Below are positions 36,439 through 48,882 of a stretch of 64,000 nt of DNA, piece by piece. Position numbers and translations under genes: made by a program. Within the stretch, counting starts at the first letter, position 1. Each line of letters opens with the position of its first letter. The notes below the pieces were generated by a model. That model made no database searches and had not been told where the DNA came from. It was given only the letters and a program-made list of their open reading frames with translations. This DNA comes from Adineta steineri (taxonomy: Eukaryota > Rotifera > Eurotatoria > Adinetida > Adinetidae): assembly GCA_905250115.1 (NCBI GenBank), contig CAJNOI010000034.1, positions 263,390-327,389 on the forward strand, read 5' to 3'.

Positions 36439-39400
36439 ATGGCCTCATCACATATATCAAATGAAATTCCAGTTGATTTACAGTCAGGCATAGATGCTGT
36501 GAAATGGCCCGAAGACTCAAAGAAACCTTCAGTAAATTAATACATACGTATATCAATAAAATCTGTATATATTTAATTTAGAATCCTAGTAATGTTCATT
36601 TATCAATAGATACAAAAGGTTTTTATTTAACCTGCCGTGATCAAAATACAAATGTATGTTGATATAAATTTTCTATAAAGAAAAATCTTATTAATTTATC
36701 GATTTTAAAGGGAATCGAATGTTTTGATATCACATTAATTCATGATGTTCGTACAGGTTCACAGAATTTACTTCCACGAGTATGATAAATCCAAAATTGT
36801 ATAAGATATTTGGATGTTTTGATATTATTAGGGTGCTGAACAATGTAGAAAAGTTAATATAGGTACACTTGGTGATCCACTTCTATCAAAATGGCTTACA
36901 ATTAATTATGGAGATACATTTGTTCCTTCGCCATATTTACGCACAATTCATTTTTCTTGTAAATCACGAAAGATTGCTGAAGTATAATAAATTATTTTCA
37001 TGTTTCATTGATTTTTTTTCTATTTAATAGGAATGGACTAAACAATTATTTTACTATGGACATAATCAACGTTTAAGAAATCTATCTAGTTTAGAATGCT
37101 TAGAAAAATTTCATTCGAAAATTATTAATAGTTTAATTAATTTTGATACACAAACAATATCTGTTCGAAAGTATATCATCTTTTGTATATTATTTCTATT
37201 AATTATGTTATTATTTTTTATAGATTAATACAATTTTTATGTGACAATTCTCGTGATAATAATAAAGAAAACAAAATTCGTCAAACATTAGAATATTTAA
37301 AATTACCATATGGAATTGTACGTAAAGAAAATTTTCAAATAGATTTATTTAATTTCAATGAAATCTATTTTAGGATGCAACTATTGATAAAAATCAATTT
37401 ACATTTGATATATTTTTTCGTTTCTATATGCGTTTGATGGATCGTCCAGAAACTGACGATTTATTTAAATTTATGTAAGGATTTATTTATGTAAAGATTA
37501 ATTTGTCTTTTGTCACCACTGTTTTTTTGCTGATAATGCTGACTTGCAATATTTCAAATTCTGTATACCCCTTACTAAAAAAGTTTGATTCTGCAACTTT
37601 TTCATTTGCTGACAATAATCGAAATGTGCACAAAAGTTATTAGCGAGTGATTGCTCTAGTATATCAATAGTAAATTATATCGTTTATTTTCCAGACGGTA
37701 GCTATATATATGTATCTTTGAACGACCTAGAACTAAGAGAACATTTGGAACACCTTAATGCAAGAAAAACATAGAATGAATTACACTATAATACATTTCG
37801 GTTTTATACTTACCCTTTATTTTAATAAAATACTGATCGTTCATTTATTTTATTGATCACTGAAATGATAGCCCTATGCAATAGGTGTATCATCCTTACA
37901 CTCTTATTTGTTATCTACAATTGTTGATTTTGCATGCATGTACTATCAAATGTATTTCGCTTAAATATTTTTTATTTTCTAAGTATCAGAATCCGTACGT
38001 CAGTCATTCTCTCTTAAGCTCACTATGAAGTTCTGACACTTCACAAAGTAATTCATCAGTCTTACCTATATTGAATGAAATCGTAATTGTTTCACTTCAT
38101 TTATCAGTCAGTATAAAGATTGGATATTTTATTTTCTCATAGAGACAAAGATCATCACGGATATTTAAGTTTGGAAGATATGAAAGAATTTATTAAAAAA
38201 CAAAATGATGCACCTAATGATCGTTCTGGGAGGAATAATTATGAACAACAAGCAGAAGATTTCATTAAAAAATATACGCGACATGAAGATTCTTCCAAAG
38301 AGATAGGTAATAGTTATCTATTTTTCTTTACTTGTTTACTATGAAATTATTTTTCTTTAGATAATTTACAAGGAATGTATTATGAATCATTTCTTAAATA
38401 TTTACTTAGTTTCGATAATTTAATTATTGATCCAACAAAATTAAATCTTTTTATGGATATGGATAAACCTTTAGCACATTATTTTATCTCATCATCACAT
38501 AATACCTATTTAGCAGGTTTATTTAATTATATTGATTTCTTGAATTACAAATTAAATAGTTTTTCTTTAGGATCTCAATGGACTGGACGTGCTAGTATTG
38601 ATATGTATCGATATGTATTATTAACTGGCTGTCGATGTATTGAATTAGATGTAGTCGATGGTGAATCAAAAAATGATGAACCTGAAATAAAACATATATA
38701 TACACCTGTTAAACCTGTACGTTTTATTGATGTTATTGTAGCTATTCGAGAATATGCTTTTAAAGTTACTCCATATCCATTAATACTTTCAATTGAAAAT
38801 CATTGTGGGTAAGTAAAAAGAATAGACATATAAAAAAAGAACATATAACACCATTTTTTTTCTTCTTCTTCAATGTGTAGTCCTAAAGCACAAGCTAAAA
38901 TGGCTCAATATTTTGTTGATATATTTGGTGCTCAACTCTTAACTGAACCACTTAAAAGTCATCCATGTGATGGACATTATCCATTACCAAGTCCAAATGA
39001 TCTTAAATATAAAATTTTAATTAAAAATAAAAAACTTCATCAACATTCATCATCAAAAATAAATAATCAAAATACTCCAATAATACATAAAGTTATAACA
39101 CCTAGTAATAGTGATCCAAGTACTGATACAAGTACAGCTTCATCATCTTCTACACGATCATCAAATGACTCATTACGATTAAATCCTCGTAATGGTATTC
39201 TTTTAGAAGATGAGAATTTATCTGATGAAGAAAGAATAATGAATGAACTCGATCCAACTAATGAGCCAATACCTGAATCAAAAGCAACAAAAGCAATGTC
39301 TGATCTTGTTCATTATACAGTTCCTGTACGTTTTGCAACATTTGTACGAGCACAAGAACTGAATAGAAGTTATGAAATGTCCTCATTTTCTGAGGATAAA

Positions 39401-41985
39401 GGTCAAAATGCAATTCGTGATTATGCAAATGATTTTCTTATCTATAATCAACGACAATTAAGTCGAATATATCCACGTGGTACTCGTTTTGATTCAAGTA
39501 ATTATAATCCATATATATTTTGGCCAATTGGATGTCAAATGGTTGCATTAAATTATCAAACATTAGGTAATAATGGAAAAAAAGAGAACCTTAAATTATT
39601 TATCTTGCTAATACTATTCGTATTATAGATATTCCAATGCAACTTAATTTAGGTTTATTTTCATTTAATGATGCTTGTGGTTATATAGAAAAGCCATCAG
39701 TATTATGTGATCCACGACAATTATTTGATCCAAGAATTCGAAAAAATATTGAAAATGTTGTTAGTTGTGAAGTTCATATAAAAGTTTTATCTGGTCAATT
39801 TTTTTGTCAAAGTCGTGAACCAGCATATGTTGATATTCATATGTATGGAATGTATGGTGATACAAGTAAACGACATGAACGTCGTATACTTGTTAAACAA
39901 TGGAATGGTTTTCAAGCTATTTATGGTAATACAAATCTTAATTCGAATGCATTAACTACTAAATTTTTAAATATTATTTTACCTGAAATGGCTTCACTTC
40001 GTTTTGCTGTTTCGGCAGATGATGGAACATTTATTGGACAATGTTTTATACCTGTTGCTTATTTACGTCCTGGTTATCATCATATTCCATTACGAAATAA
40101 AATAAATATTCTTACTTGTACATCAAGTTTATTTATATTTATTGAGAAGAAGATTTATGTTAATGATAAAGATCAAGAATTTGTTAATCGTCTTATTAAT
40201 CCATTACAAAGTCAATCTCATAATTTAAATACTGAAGATAATGATCAAGATATTATTTCTTTAAATCGTGTTACACAATCTCATAATTCTATAATAAAGG
40301 AATTAGAAGAAAATATTAGACCAACAAATCCATCTATGTTATTCGATAAAACAAATTGGTATCAAACACATGCAATTGCTGGAAGTGCTTTCCATAATAG
40401 AAATTGTTTTTGTAGAATACGTTCTGTGAATGATATCAAACCAGAAGAAGTTCTCGAACGAAATCGAATGATTGAAAGCAAATTACAACAGATTTCAATT
40501 GATTATCAAAAGGTAATTTCTACGAGTTTTACTCTTCCCATAAAGTTATAGTACTTATGATTGTATCCATGTAACTAATAATGAAAGGTCCTCAGATGTT
40601 CAAGCCGTTTAGACTCCATCTTTTGACCACTCATAGATCTCAATGAGGTATGATTATTGATTGTCAAAAATGAAGCCTAAACGGCTTGAACATCTGAGTA
40701 TCTTCCCTCGTAGATAATGTATCAATTGATCATAAAAATACAAACTTATGTTCGAGTAAACGTATTGTACTAGTCTTAAAAAAAGAGATTTCAGGTATCT
40801 CTATGCTTCATAATCGAATTTGTCATGATCTTCCTTTCTCAACATACTTAAATATTGATTAAATGATAAATATCACAATCTATACTTTGATTAAATAAAT
40901 ATTTTTTCTTCTCTTTTATTTTTTTTATAGAAAATCCAAAAAGAAGACAGTAATTTTCGAAAATATCTCAGTATTCAACAAGATGGATCAGATTCTTCTC
41001 ATAGCAAATCAAAATCAAGCAATAATTCAAACAATAAAAAAGTTCTTTATCAATTGAAATCATTTAATCTATATTTCTTTTATATAGGATCTTGATCAAT
41101 CTAAACAAGCTTTAATTCATCTTTATACAAAAAAATTTCAGAAACAACAATATTTAGAATATGAACTTATAACACAAGTTCGTTGTTTTCGAAGTATTAA
41201 ATCTAAATTAATGTATCGATTATCCTTTAGTATTATAATGAATTCGAAACAAAAATTCAAAAGGATTTTAAGGCACAATTATCTAACATTGGTATCACTC
41301 TTGAAAAGTAAATCTAGGCTAGAAGAAGAATTTCATTGTATATATCAATTGAATTTTTAGTGAAAAATCTTTAGTTGAAGATAGTGCTAAATCGCAAATA
41401 AAACAAGAAGCAAATCAAATAAACCAAGCTGAAACAAATAAGTAAATATATTTAATAAAATAATATTTAGTTAAATAATTTTGTACTTTCTAGAAATCGA
41501 ATTTCTCTATTAACAGATAGAAGTTTGCAAACGAATGCACAAATTGTTAGATCAACTATGAACACGGTTTATATATATTATTGTTATTTGTTAATATAAA
41601 TTAATTTATTTTTCTTTTTTAGTTAGAGAAAATGTCTGAACAAGTAAAAGAAGTACTTCAAATAAATTTACGCATCAGTCTCCATCAACTTGAAGAAAGA
41701 AAACGCATGGTTAGAAATAAAATTTGTTTCATTTATTAACAATTAACAAAACTCCATTTTTAGGAAATAGAAAAATGTCTTGAGAAGTATTCGAGTCAGT
41801 TTAATGACTTAGAAAATCGATTACAACGTCTTATACATAATGATGAATATAATATTTCACAAAACAATTCACCATTATTATATGATACAAGAATGACAAG
41901 TGCTTCGTTATCCAATGTTTATCCTTATTCTCCATCAGAAAATCTTACAACAAGTCAACTACAAAGACGACAAACAACGGATTGA
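36439..41985 (+). CDS. PLCB: Phosphoinositide phospholipase C, beta type
   Basis: Nineteen exons: 36439-36531, 36582-36653, 36711-36779, 36832-36981, 37031-37170, 37224-37317, 37374-37474, 38143-38306, 38361-38516, 38571-38808, 38881-39566, 39629-40512, 40931-41041, 41088-41177, 41231-41307, 41361-41441, 41494-41566, 41623-41709, 41764-41985. They give 1195 aa (human PLCB1 about 1216). The enzyme cleaves PIP2 to IP3 and diacylglycerol at the plasma membrane, downstream of Gq. Domains in order: PH-like (AVKWPEDS, GFYLTCRDQNT), EF hands (FIDKDHHGYLSLEDMKEFIK), X box (ISSSHNTYLAG with catalytic His341; GCRCIELDV; a second His in IKHIYT), an acidic/Ser-rich X-Y linker, Y box (SSFSEDKG, QLSRIYPRGTRFDSSNYNP), C2, and a long C-terminal coiled coil (EKMSEQVKEVLQINLR) diagnostic of the beta class. 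The intron at 37475-38142 is 668 bp; most others are 45-65 bp. Confidence 0.95.
38517..38570 (+). other. 54-nt in-frame, stop-free intron in the PLC catalytic X box
   Basis: The spliced product reads HNTYLAG-SQWTGRAS, which matches other PLCs. The intron is GT...TTTAG but is exactly 18 codons without a stop, so retention would insert 18 residues (LFNYIDFL...) two residues after the catalytic HNTYL motif. Confidence 0.7.
40591..40698. mobile_element. 108-bp hairpin element in PLC-beta intron 12
   Basis: The 22-bp ends (40591-40612 and 40677-40698) are exact inverted repeats beginning CTCAGATGTTCAAGCCGTTT. Similarity continues inward for about another 15 bp with mismatches (CATCTTTTGAC against CATTTTTGAC), so most of the element folds back on itself. 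It has no coding capacity. The size and structure suit a foldback or MITE insertion. The flanking bases show no clear duplication. Confidence 0.65.
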
Positions 41986-43196
41986 TAGTGTCATCTTAAT
42001 ATTTCTATGAGTAGATTATTGTTTTGAACAAACAAATATCGTGATGTATTTATTTTCTAGATCTGTCACTATTGAACTATGTATAATAATAAAAATTTAT
42101 TTTTGCACAGATATAGTTTAATGTTATATTTATTATCATACACTCATATATAGAAGTTGTTATCATCACTACAGAATTCAAAGGAGAAAAAGCGGATCCT
42201 GGTTACTGACAGGTTCTAGGGTAGATCTTTTAGTTTGTTGGAATTCCCAAAAACCTACTGCACCAATCCTATCTCTGTGAAATTTGTTGTGGGATTAAAG
42301 TGTTCTTGGAAAAATAGACTTCTTCTAGTGGAAAAAACATGCTGGTAAATTTTTCTGGCACATTATTCGCGGACGCATTCATAACTGCCAGACTATAACT
42401 ATGAGGGGTCTTGTTGATTCTCGCAGTTCCTAGAATCCATCAGGAACTGCTCTTCCCCCTTCTATGTAATTACAAGGTAAAGGAAAATAAGAAAGAATGT
42501 TAACAATTATGATGATAGAAGAAATGTCTATGTCACACATGTGACGTATTCACAATCAGACAACATCTACTCGTAATTGTTATGACATTTAGTAATAACG
42601 ATGGTTATAAATAAAAATTCTTACATCATTCAAGAAATGACGTATACAATATGATATATGATCTATATTGAGGCTTAATTGATGAACATACTGTATTTCG
42701 TATACTTGTTTAGTAAAGATAATCATACAGAGAATTAGCAAAACAGTATAAATCTGAATATTCGATTAGAATTTTTTTAATTGAGATAATGATTGAAATA
42801 TTTAAATGATAGTAACCAAAAAATTTCTCAATGAACTATAATATCGTGTCATGAATTCATAGAATTATTTGCTTATGACTGCTAAACAAGAAAGAATTAA
42901 ATCAGCTATTTATTTAGATAAAAGACTAGAGTGATACTGGAAACTAATTAAAACTCATGTTTCTTATTAATTTCATCATAAGATTTTAGAGTATTATCCA
43001 TATCTCTCTTTAAGTATTTTATCGCATTAATTCTCTATTATATGAGAATATATTACTAACTACATTTTAATATTGACAAATAAAAATATATATTTATGAA
43101 TTTCAAAAATTCTCTTAAATATTATATAACAACTGTATTAATTAAAAATATTAGTTTATGAAATTAAAGAAGAATCTGTAAATAACGCAATGAAAT
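41986..43196. other. Convergent intergenic region with a GC-richer block
   Basis: 1.2 kb between PLC-beta (+) and the coiled-coil gene (-). From about 42180 to 42475 the sequence is visibly richer in G and C than its surroundings and has no open frame of note, suggesting a repeat relic. It contains the hairpin at 42423-42450. Confidence 0.45.
42423..42450. repeat. Perfect 9-bp inverted repeat GCAGTTCCT / AGGAACTGC
   Basis: The arms are separated by 10 bases, at the end of a GC-richer block. It could be one end of a decayed mobile element or an RNA hairpin in a 3'UTR. Confidence 0.5.
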
Positions 43197-43921
43197 TTAT
43201 TTTTTTGGTGTCCAACTTTGAAAAGAATAATAATCGATTTGTTCTTGTTCTTTTTGTTGTTTTGCTGCTATAACTTCATTATATATTTGTAATTCATGTC
43301 GAAGTCTTTTTATTGGATCAGTTGGAATATTTTGTTTTGGTTGATTAATTTTTTCCAATGTTAGTTTATCTTTCAGTAAATCATAATTAACTTGATATTC
43401 TTTAAGATGTGTATTCATTTTTGTTAAATGTTGTTTTAGCTTAGAATTTTCTTCTTGATATTGATGATTAGTTAAAGTTGCTAGACGAAGTTGTTCATTT
43501 AATTTTCTATTTTCATTATAAACATGTAATAAACGTTCATGTTCATTGTGAAGAACATTTTCTCGACGTTGACATTCAGAACATGATTCTTGAGATTTAG
43601 GACTTAGATTTACTTTTGAATGAATATTTTTATTTGATGGAACAGATTGAGTTTTTGATGGTGGTCGAATTTCATAAGTTACAAATGTACTACTACGTCT
43701 ACGATGAGGTCCTTCGGGAGTTGATGAACCTAGGAAAACTATGAAAAAAGAACAAAATTAAATAAATGAAAAAAATGAAAAAAAACGTTTTTACCATCAT
43801 CATCCGAATTATCTGATAGAGCTAATTCATCGGACGAAAGACTCATTGGAGTTGGTTGATATAGTCGAAGTTTATTTTTAACATGATCCGAAAGTTGAAT
43901 AGTTTGTTTATGATGTTCCAT
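43197..43921 (-). CDS. Coiled-coil protein, unrecognised
   Basis: Exons (minus) 43921-43795 and 43729-43197 give 219 aa. An alternative acceptor 9 bp upstream (exon 2 top 43738) adds three residues in frame. The N-terminus is MEHHKQTIQLSDHVKNKLRL, followed by YQPTPMSLSSDELALSDNSDDD (an acidic Ser-rich motif that looks like a kinase or degradation signal). A basic stretch HRRRRSSTFVTYEIRPPS comes next. Residues about 90-170 are a heptad-rich coiled coil (ENRKLNEQLRLATLTNHQYQ and following), and the tail ends YYSFQSWTPKK. The two Cys in SCSECQRRE could bind metal or form contacts. The shape resembles small centrosomal or trafficking coiled-coil proteins, but I cannot name a family. Confidence 0.75.
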
Positions 43922-45078
43922 TACATTTCAATTATAAAGATTGATTATACTTAGATTTTGTTTAAAGTTAATATATAAAAAAAGAAAAGAAATAAAAGAA
44001 AACTAATGTCTCGTTTTCCTTTTTCTTCTTTGAAAAGAATGTTATATTTTATTTTCTATTCTTATCTTGTTCTTTTTCTTTCTATGTCCGCAAGTTAGTT
44101 TTTCTATTAGAATATTTTACAGATGATACACATTTGAAAGACGAGAATTTTTCAATTATGTTACTTATGATATTGAAGTTTTCCTTTTTCTTTTATTACG
44201 ATAGAAAGTGTCATATATGAGAGTTAATAGGATATGAAAGAAAAAATAGCAAAGATAGATTTTAGTTTTCATTATAGAAGACTGATAATTATAAATTACT
44301 TTTTTTTAGAAGATTTCCTTAAAACATAAACTAGCTTTTTTTCATAAAAATCTATTAAATATTAAAAATATATAAATATGTATGTCTTCCTTGTCTACTA
44401 TGTCAAAAAGAAATAAAAATAAATATTACACATAATGTAATGTTCTCTTCCGTTCATGGCAGATGTGCAATTAAATTAGATGAATGGTTTTAATCAATTC
44501 TACATTCTGGAAAATGTTTCACAGACTGGGTTTTCTTTTGTAATATAAAAAAAGGAGTAACATACGAAGATAATTGAATTAAATATTATCATTTATAAAT
44601 TAGTGAAATGACAATAAAGAATGTTTAAATCTTATATAAATATTCTATTAAATTATTATTCATATTTGAGAATAATTTTATTGATTGATATAAAAGTATT
44701 TCAAGTAGAAGTAAACTTATTTAATCGAATTTCGATAAAATAATTCTGTTTACAAGTGACATCTATCAAATATCTTGTAATTTTTATAAATTTTTTCGAA
44801 GAATACCTATCTAATCAAGTCCATAATTAAAATCTAGATAATTAATAATCGTTTAAAGCAAACTAATATTTTCAAACTAAATGATTGGTTCAATACCTTT
44901 AAAGAATAACATCATACCTTAAACATATATTAGCTTAAATCATCATGATACATGGACCATAACATATTTTTCATATAAAAGAACGAAAAATCCGAATCTT
45001 TATGTTTATTCGACCCAATTTTCTATCATTATAGATATTATATTTATCCTTTCTTTTTGAATATCCCATCACAAAAGT
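43922..45078. other. Divergent intergenic region
   Basis: 1.2 kb between the coiled-coil gene (-) and cytochrome b5 (+). It is strongly AT-rich with T and A runs; no gene, hairpin or repeat stands out. Confidence 0.5.
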
Positions 45079-45710
45079 ATGGCTGATACTACACCTGATA
45101 AAAAAATACTTACACTAGCTGACGTTAAAAAATTAGCCGAAGATCCTAATAAATGTATTATGATCATACATAATCATGTGTATGATGTAACAAAATTCAG
45201 TGAAGAGGTATACTATTATAAAAATCGTTAATATAAAATATGATTTTTTGTTCGTATTGTTTTATAAAGCATCCAGGTGGTGAAGAAGTTTTAAAAGAAC
45301 AACATGGTAAAGATGCATCAGATGCATTCGAAGATGTAGGCCATAGTTTTGATGCACGTGAGCAAATGAAAGCATTTCAAATAGCTGAACTTCATCCAGT
45401 AAATTTTTTTTTTATTAAATTAATATGAGTTGAAAATTATAAAATATCTGTTCCTTTAGGATGATCACAAAAAAAATGCTCGAGTAAGATCTAATACAAT
45501 TAAAGAAAAACTAAAAATTTCATTTAACAATTGCTTTTTATTTAGTCTCGTCCTTTAGTTATTAATTCTACTGATTATGCTTCTAATCATGGTGCAATAT
45601 CTTGGATAAAATGGGTTATTCCTCTTGTGATAGTTATAGTTGCTATTATTTACTTCAGAGCAATGGCTAGACCAGATCCGGATATAAATAGACCACCAAA
45701 AGCCATATAA
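45079..45710 (+). CDS. CYB5: Cytochrome b5, tail-anchored
   Basis: Exons 45079-45207, 45270-45398, 45460-45483 and 45546-45710 give 148 aa; exon 3 is only 24 nt (DDHKKNAR). The protein is a heme electron carrier on the ER or outer mitochondrial membrane that serves desaturases and P450s. The heme-binding core is complete: [34 protein letters not shown] with axial His44, and [10 protein letters not shown] with axial His68. After a short linker, [18 protein letters not shown] is the C-terminal membrane anchor, followed by a tail ending [10 protein letters not shown]. Length is usual for animal microsomal b5 (about 134-150). The acinus ATG follows 205 bp downstream on the same strand. Confidence 0.96.
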
Positions 45711-45915
45711 ATTTTTTAACATTATTTTTTCTCATCAATTAATTGAAATTTTTTTGTTTGAAATCTTTAATTCTGTTTACACAAAAAACAAATAATATAA
45801 TCGATTATGGGGAAAAGAAATAAAAATTCTTTTTTACTTGAAACAATTCAGTATATTTTTTCATAGATATTTCTCTTGTATTTGTCTTTGTATCCATCTT
45901 GTTTTCTTGAACACG

Positions 45916-48635
45916 ATGGCAGAAGATCAATTAACAAATCAATTAAAACGTATTGAGTCAATGACAAATGTTGATTTACGTACTGAACTTAAACAACGTG
46001 GTTATTCAACATCAGGAAATAAAAAAGATCTTTTAGTTAAATTACGTAATGCGTTACAAAATGAATACGAAGAAAATTTAAAAAATTCTGTTGATAATTC
46101 ACAGAATGAAATATCGATTCCAGATAAAGATTTATCGAATAATGATCAAGTAAAATTTTTATTTTAGTACAAGTAAATGATGTTAATATTATACTCATTT
46201 AGATAAATACACATCATTCACCTGTAGTCATATCACAAACTGTTGATACATGTCCTGTACTAGTAAATTCTATTCCGACAGAAATAATTGTATCAGCATC
46301 AATTAATACAACTTCAGATATTTCTTCTAAATCAGAAAGAAAAGAATCTACTATTGATTCTCAACTTCAAAATACTGAACAGTCAAGAGAAGATGACCTA
46401 ATTATTTTGGATACACCAGAAATTGATAACGATATAGAGGTGATTTCAGTTGTGGGTAAGAATATTGCAGAGAAACAGAATGATATAGAAAAAGTAGGAG
46501 AGATATCATGTCTATTAACTGCTGGCAATAGTAATGCCAAGTCAGATTCTAATGTTAAAGAAATTCCATTGTCCAATAAACAACATCGTTTAAATCAATC
46601 GATCCCACAACAACAACAAGAAAATAATCATTCATCAGATGTTCATTTATCTCCTGATTTAAAATCAACTACACCACAAAAACAAGATATTATAAAAAGT
46701 AAATATTCTAATCACAGTTTTTTTTTACTAAATTAACCTTCAAGTAGATCATAATTGATCTAATCACATTAAGCCTTTGATTACACGATCAAGTTTAAAA
46801 ATACCAAACATAGTGACAAAATGTATTAATTTAATATCTATGACAAGAATTATGTTTCTTATTAGATACTATATACACTCTTTTTTACTACTAATGTGGG
46901 AGTAGTTATTCCATTTTTCATACAATGTATGATATTCTATTATTTTTTTAAGGTAAAGAATTAGAAGCATTAGCTTCTCAACAACAAACCAAACCAAATC
47001 GTTCTGAAGTAACATTATTTAGAAAAAGTTTGAATCGTTCAACAACTAATAAAATCAATTTATCATCAGAACTTCTCAAAGTAAATTCAGATTTTTCCTA
47101 TGAAAAACAAGATTATAAAATTTATTTTATTTAAATAGACATTAATATCTGATTTAAGTCTAGCACCTGAATCTGTTAGCAACAATGAACTTGATACTGT
47201 GATAAATTATAGTGATCATTATATCGAACAAGTACCACATACATCAATATTTGAAACAAATATTAAAAATTCAGATGCATTAACAATTGGAGATTTAGCT
47301 GATAAAAAACAACCAACTAGACGAACTGTTGTTATGGATGTTATTGTATGTTTTATTTTATATGTATATACATATGAAGATTTTCTTCACAGATTGATTC
47401 ATCATCAATAAATGATGATTTAAATATGAGAAAACAAATAACTCGTACATCTTCATTGGAATCAAAAACATTATCAAATGAAAAAACGTCTAGTAGATAA
47501 ATTTCTATTAATTTTGCTTATTATTTTTTCAATATTATTCTTTATTTAGCTGACATGACCGATGAACCAGTTCGAATAAAACATGCAAATACAATGCAAG
47601 GATTACCAAGTCAAATTTTGTATATTTCTGGTCTCACTCGTCCATTTAGTCTATTTCAATTGAAAGGACTTCTTCAGCGTTACGGAACATTAATAGATAA
47701 TGAATTCTGGCTTGATAAAATAAAAAGTCAATGTTTTGTGACTGTAAATAAACATATATGCATTCTCTTCATTATAATTGAATCTTTGCTTCTATTATTC
47801 AGTATAGTACATTAGAAGAAGCAGAACATGCTTATAAAGAACTCGATGGTTGTCGATGGCCTTCAACTAATCCCCGAACATTATCTGTTCGATTTGGACG
47901 ACAAGATGAAGTAAATTTATCAATTGTGAAATATCCGAAATTAGTTTTTATTTTTAGTTAGAATTTAGTAAAATTCATGATTTACCACCTGATCAAATGT
48001 CTATTGGTAAAACTGATATTTTTATTCAAATCAATATTAGTTTCTTTTTATAGATTCAGTAGATCGTCTTATGCAAGAAAAAACAAATAAAATATCATCA
48101 AATCGATCTATCAGTCCAGTTAATGGAATGAAAGTTAGTACTAAAAGAAATCATACAAATGTACAAGAAGTGAATGAATCAAAACGACAAGAAGAAATAC
48201 ATAGTGGATTTCTTATTACTGATGTTGATGGTAAAAAAATAGGTTTCTATATTATTTTTATGAAAAGAAATATATAGAAAATTTTATTTAGAAGTAATCG
48301 ATGAATCACCAGTAAAAGATTTAGATGATTATTTTCGTAAAACAAAAGCAAAACCATCAATTTATTGGTTACCATTAACAGAAGAACAGGTTTAAATTAA
48401 TAGAATTTTTAAATATTTGATTGATTTTATTTATTATTCAGGTTATTGAACGGGCTGAAAAACGTAAAGACAAACGTAATCTTAAAGAAAAAAATGAAGA
48501 CTATAGTGAAAAAACTTCAAATTCAGTATATAAACATTTCGTTTGTTTTTATAAATCTAATTTTTATTCATTTAGAAATCTCGAAACAAAAGAAAACGTA
48601 GTTCATCAGCATCACCATCATCTAGACGACATTAA
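45916..48635 (+). CDS. ACIN1: Acinus (SAP-RRM-RSB protein of the ASAP complex)
   Basis: Twelve exons: 45916-46149, 46203-46698, 46953-47080, 47139-47345, 47393-47492, 47550-47743, 47803-47910, 47958-48006, 48054-48230, 48292-48389, 48442-48525, 48576-48635. They give 644 aa, close to short acinus isoforms. Acinus scaffolds RNPS1 and SAP18 at the exon junction complex in the nucleus. Residues about 12-45 form a SAP domain ([20 protein letters not shown] then KKDLLVKL). A long Ser/Asn-rich disordered part follows. An RRM spans about 400-485 ([31 protein letters not shown]). The RSB motif near residue 575 reads [20 protein letters not shown], nearly identical to vertebrate acinus and diagnostic. 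The tail is basic and RS-like ([16 protein letters not shown]). A strong acceptor-like TTTTTTCATAG lies about 50 bp before the ATG. Confidence 0.93.
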
Positions 48636-48882
48636 ATCAAATATGTAAATAATCTAGTTGCTTTTTCTTCATGATCTTGCATTGAATTTGACCGAAATCA
48701 AAGAGTATTTCTCTTGAACGACTATAGATTTTCTTCTTCTGTGTGTATTGTATTTTGTTTCTTTTCTTTTTTCTTCTAAATAAGAAAATAAAAACAAAAA
48801 TAATTGTTATTATCCTTCTTTTTTCTCAATTACTTTTACATAATGATTATTAATTTAAAAGAATTTCCAAGATACATTAAAT

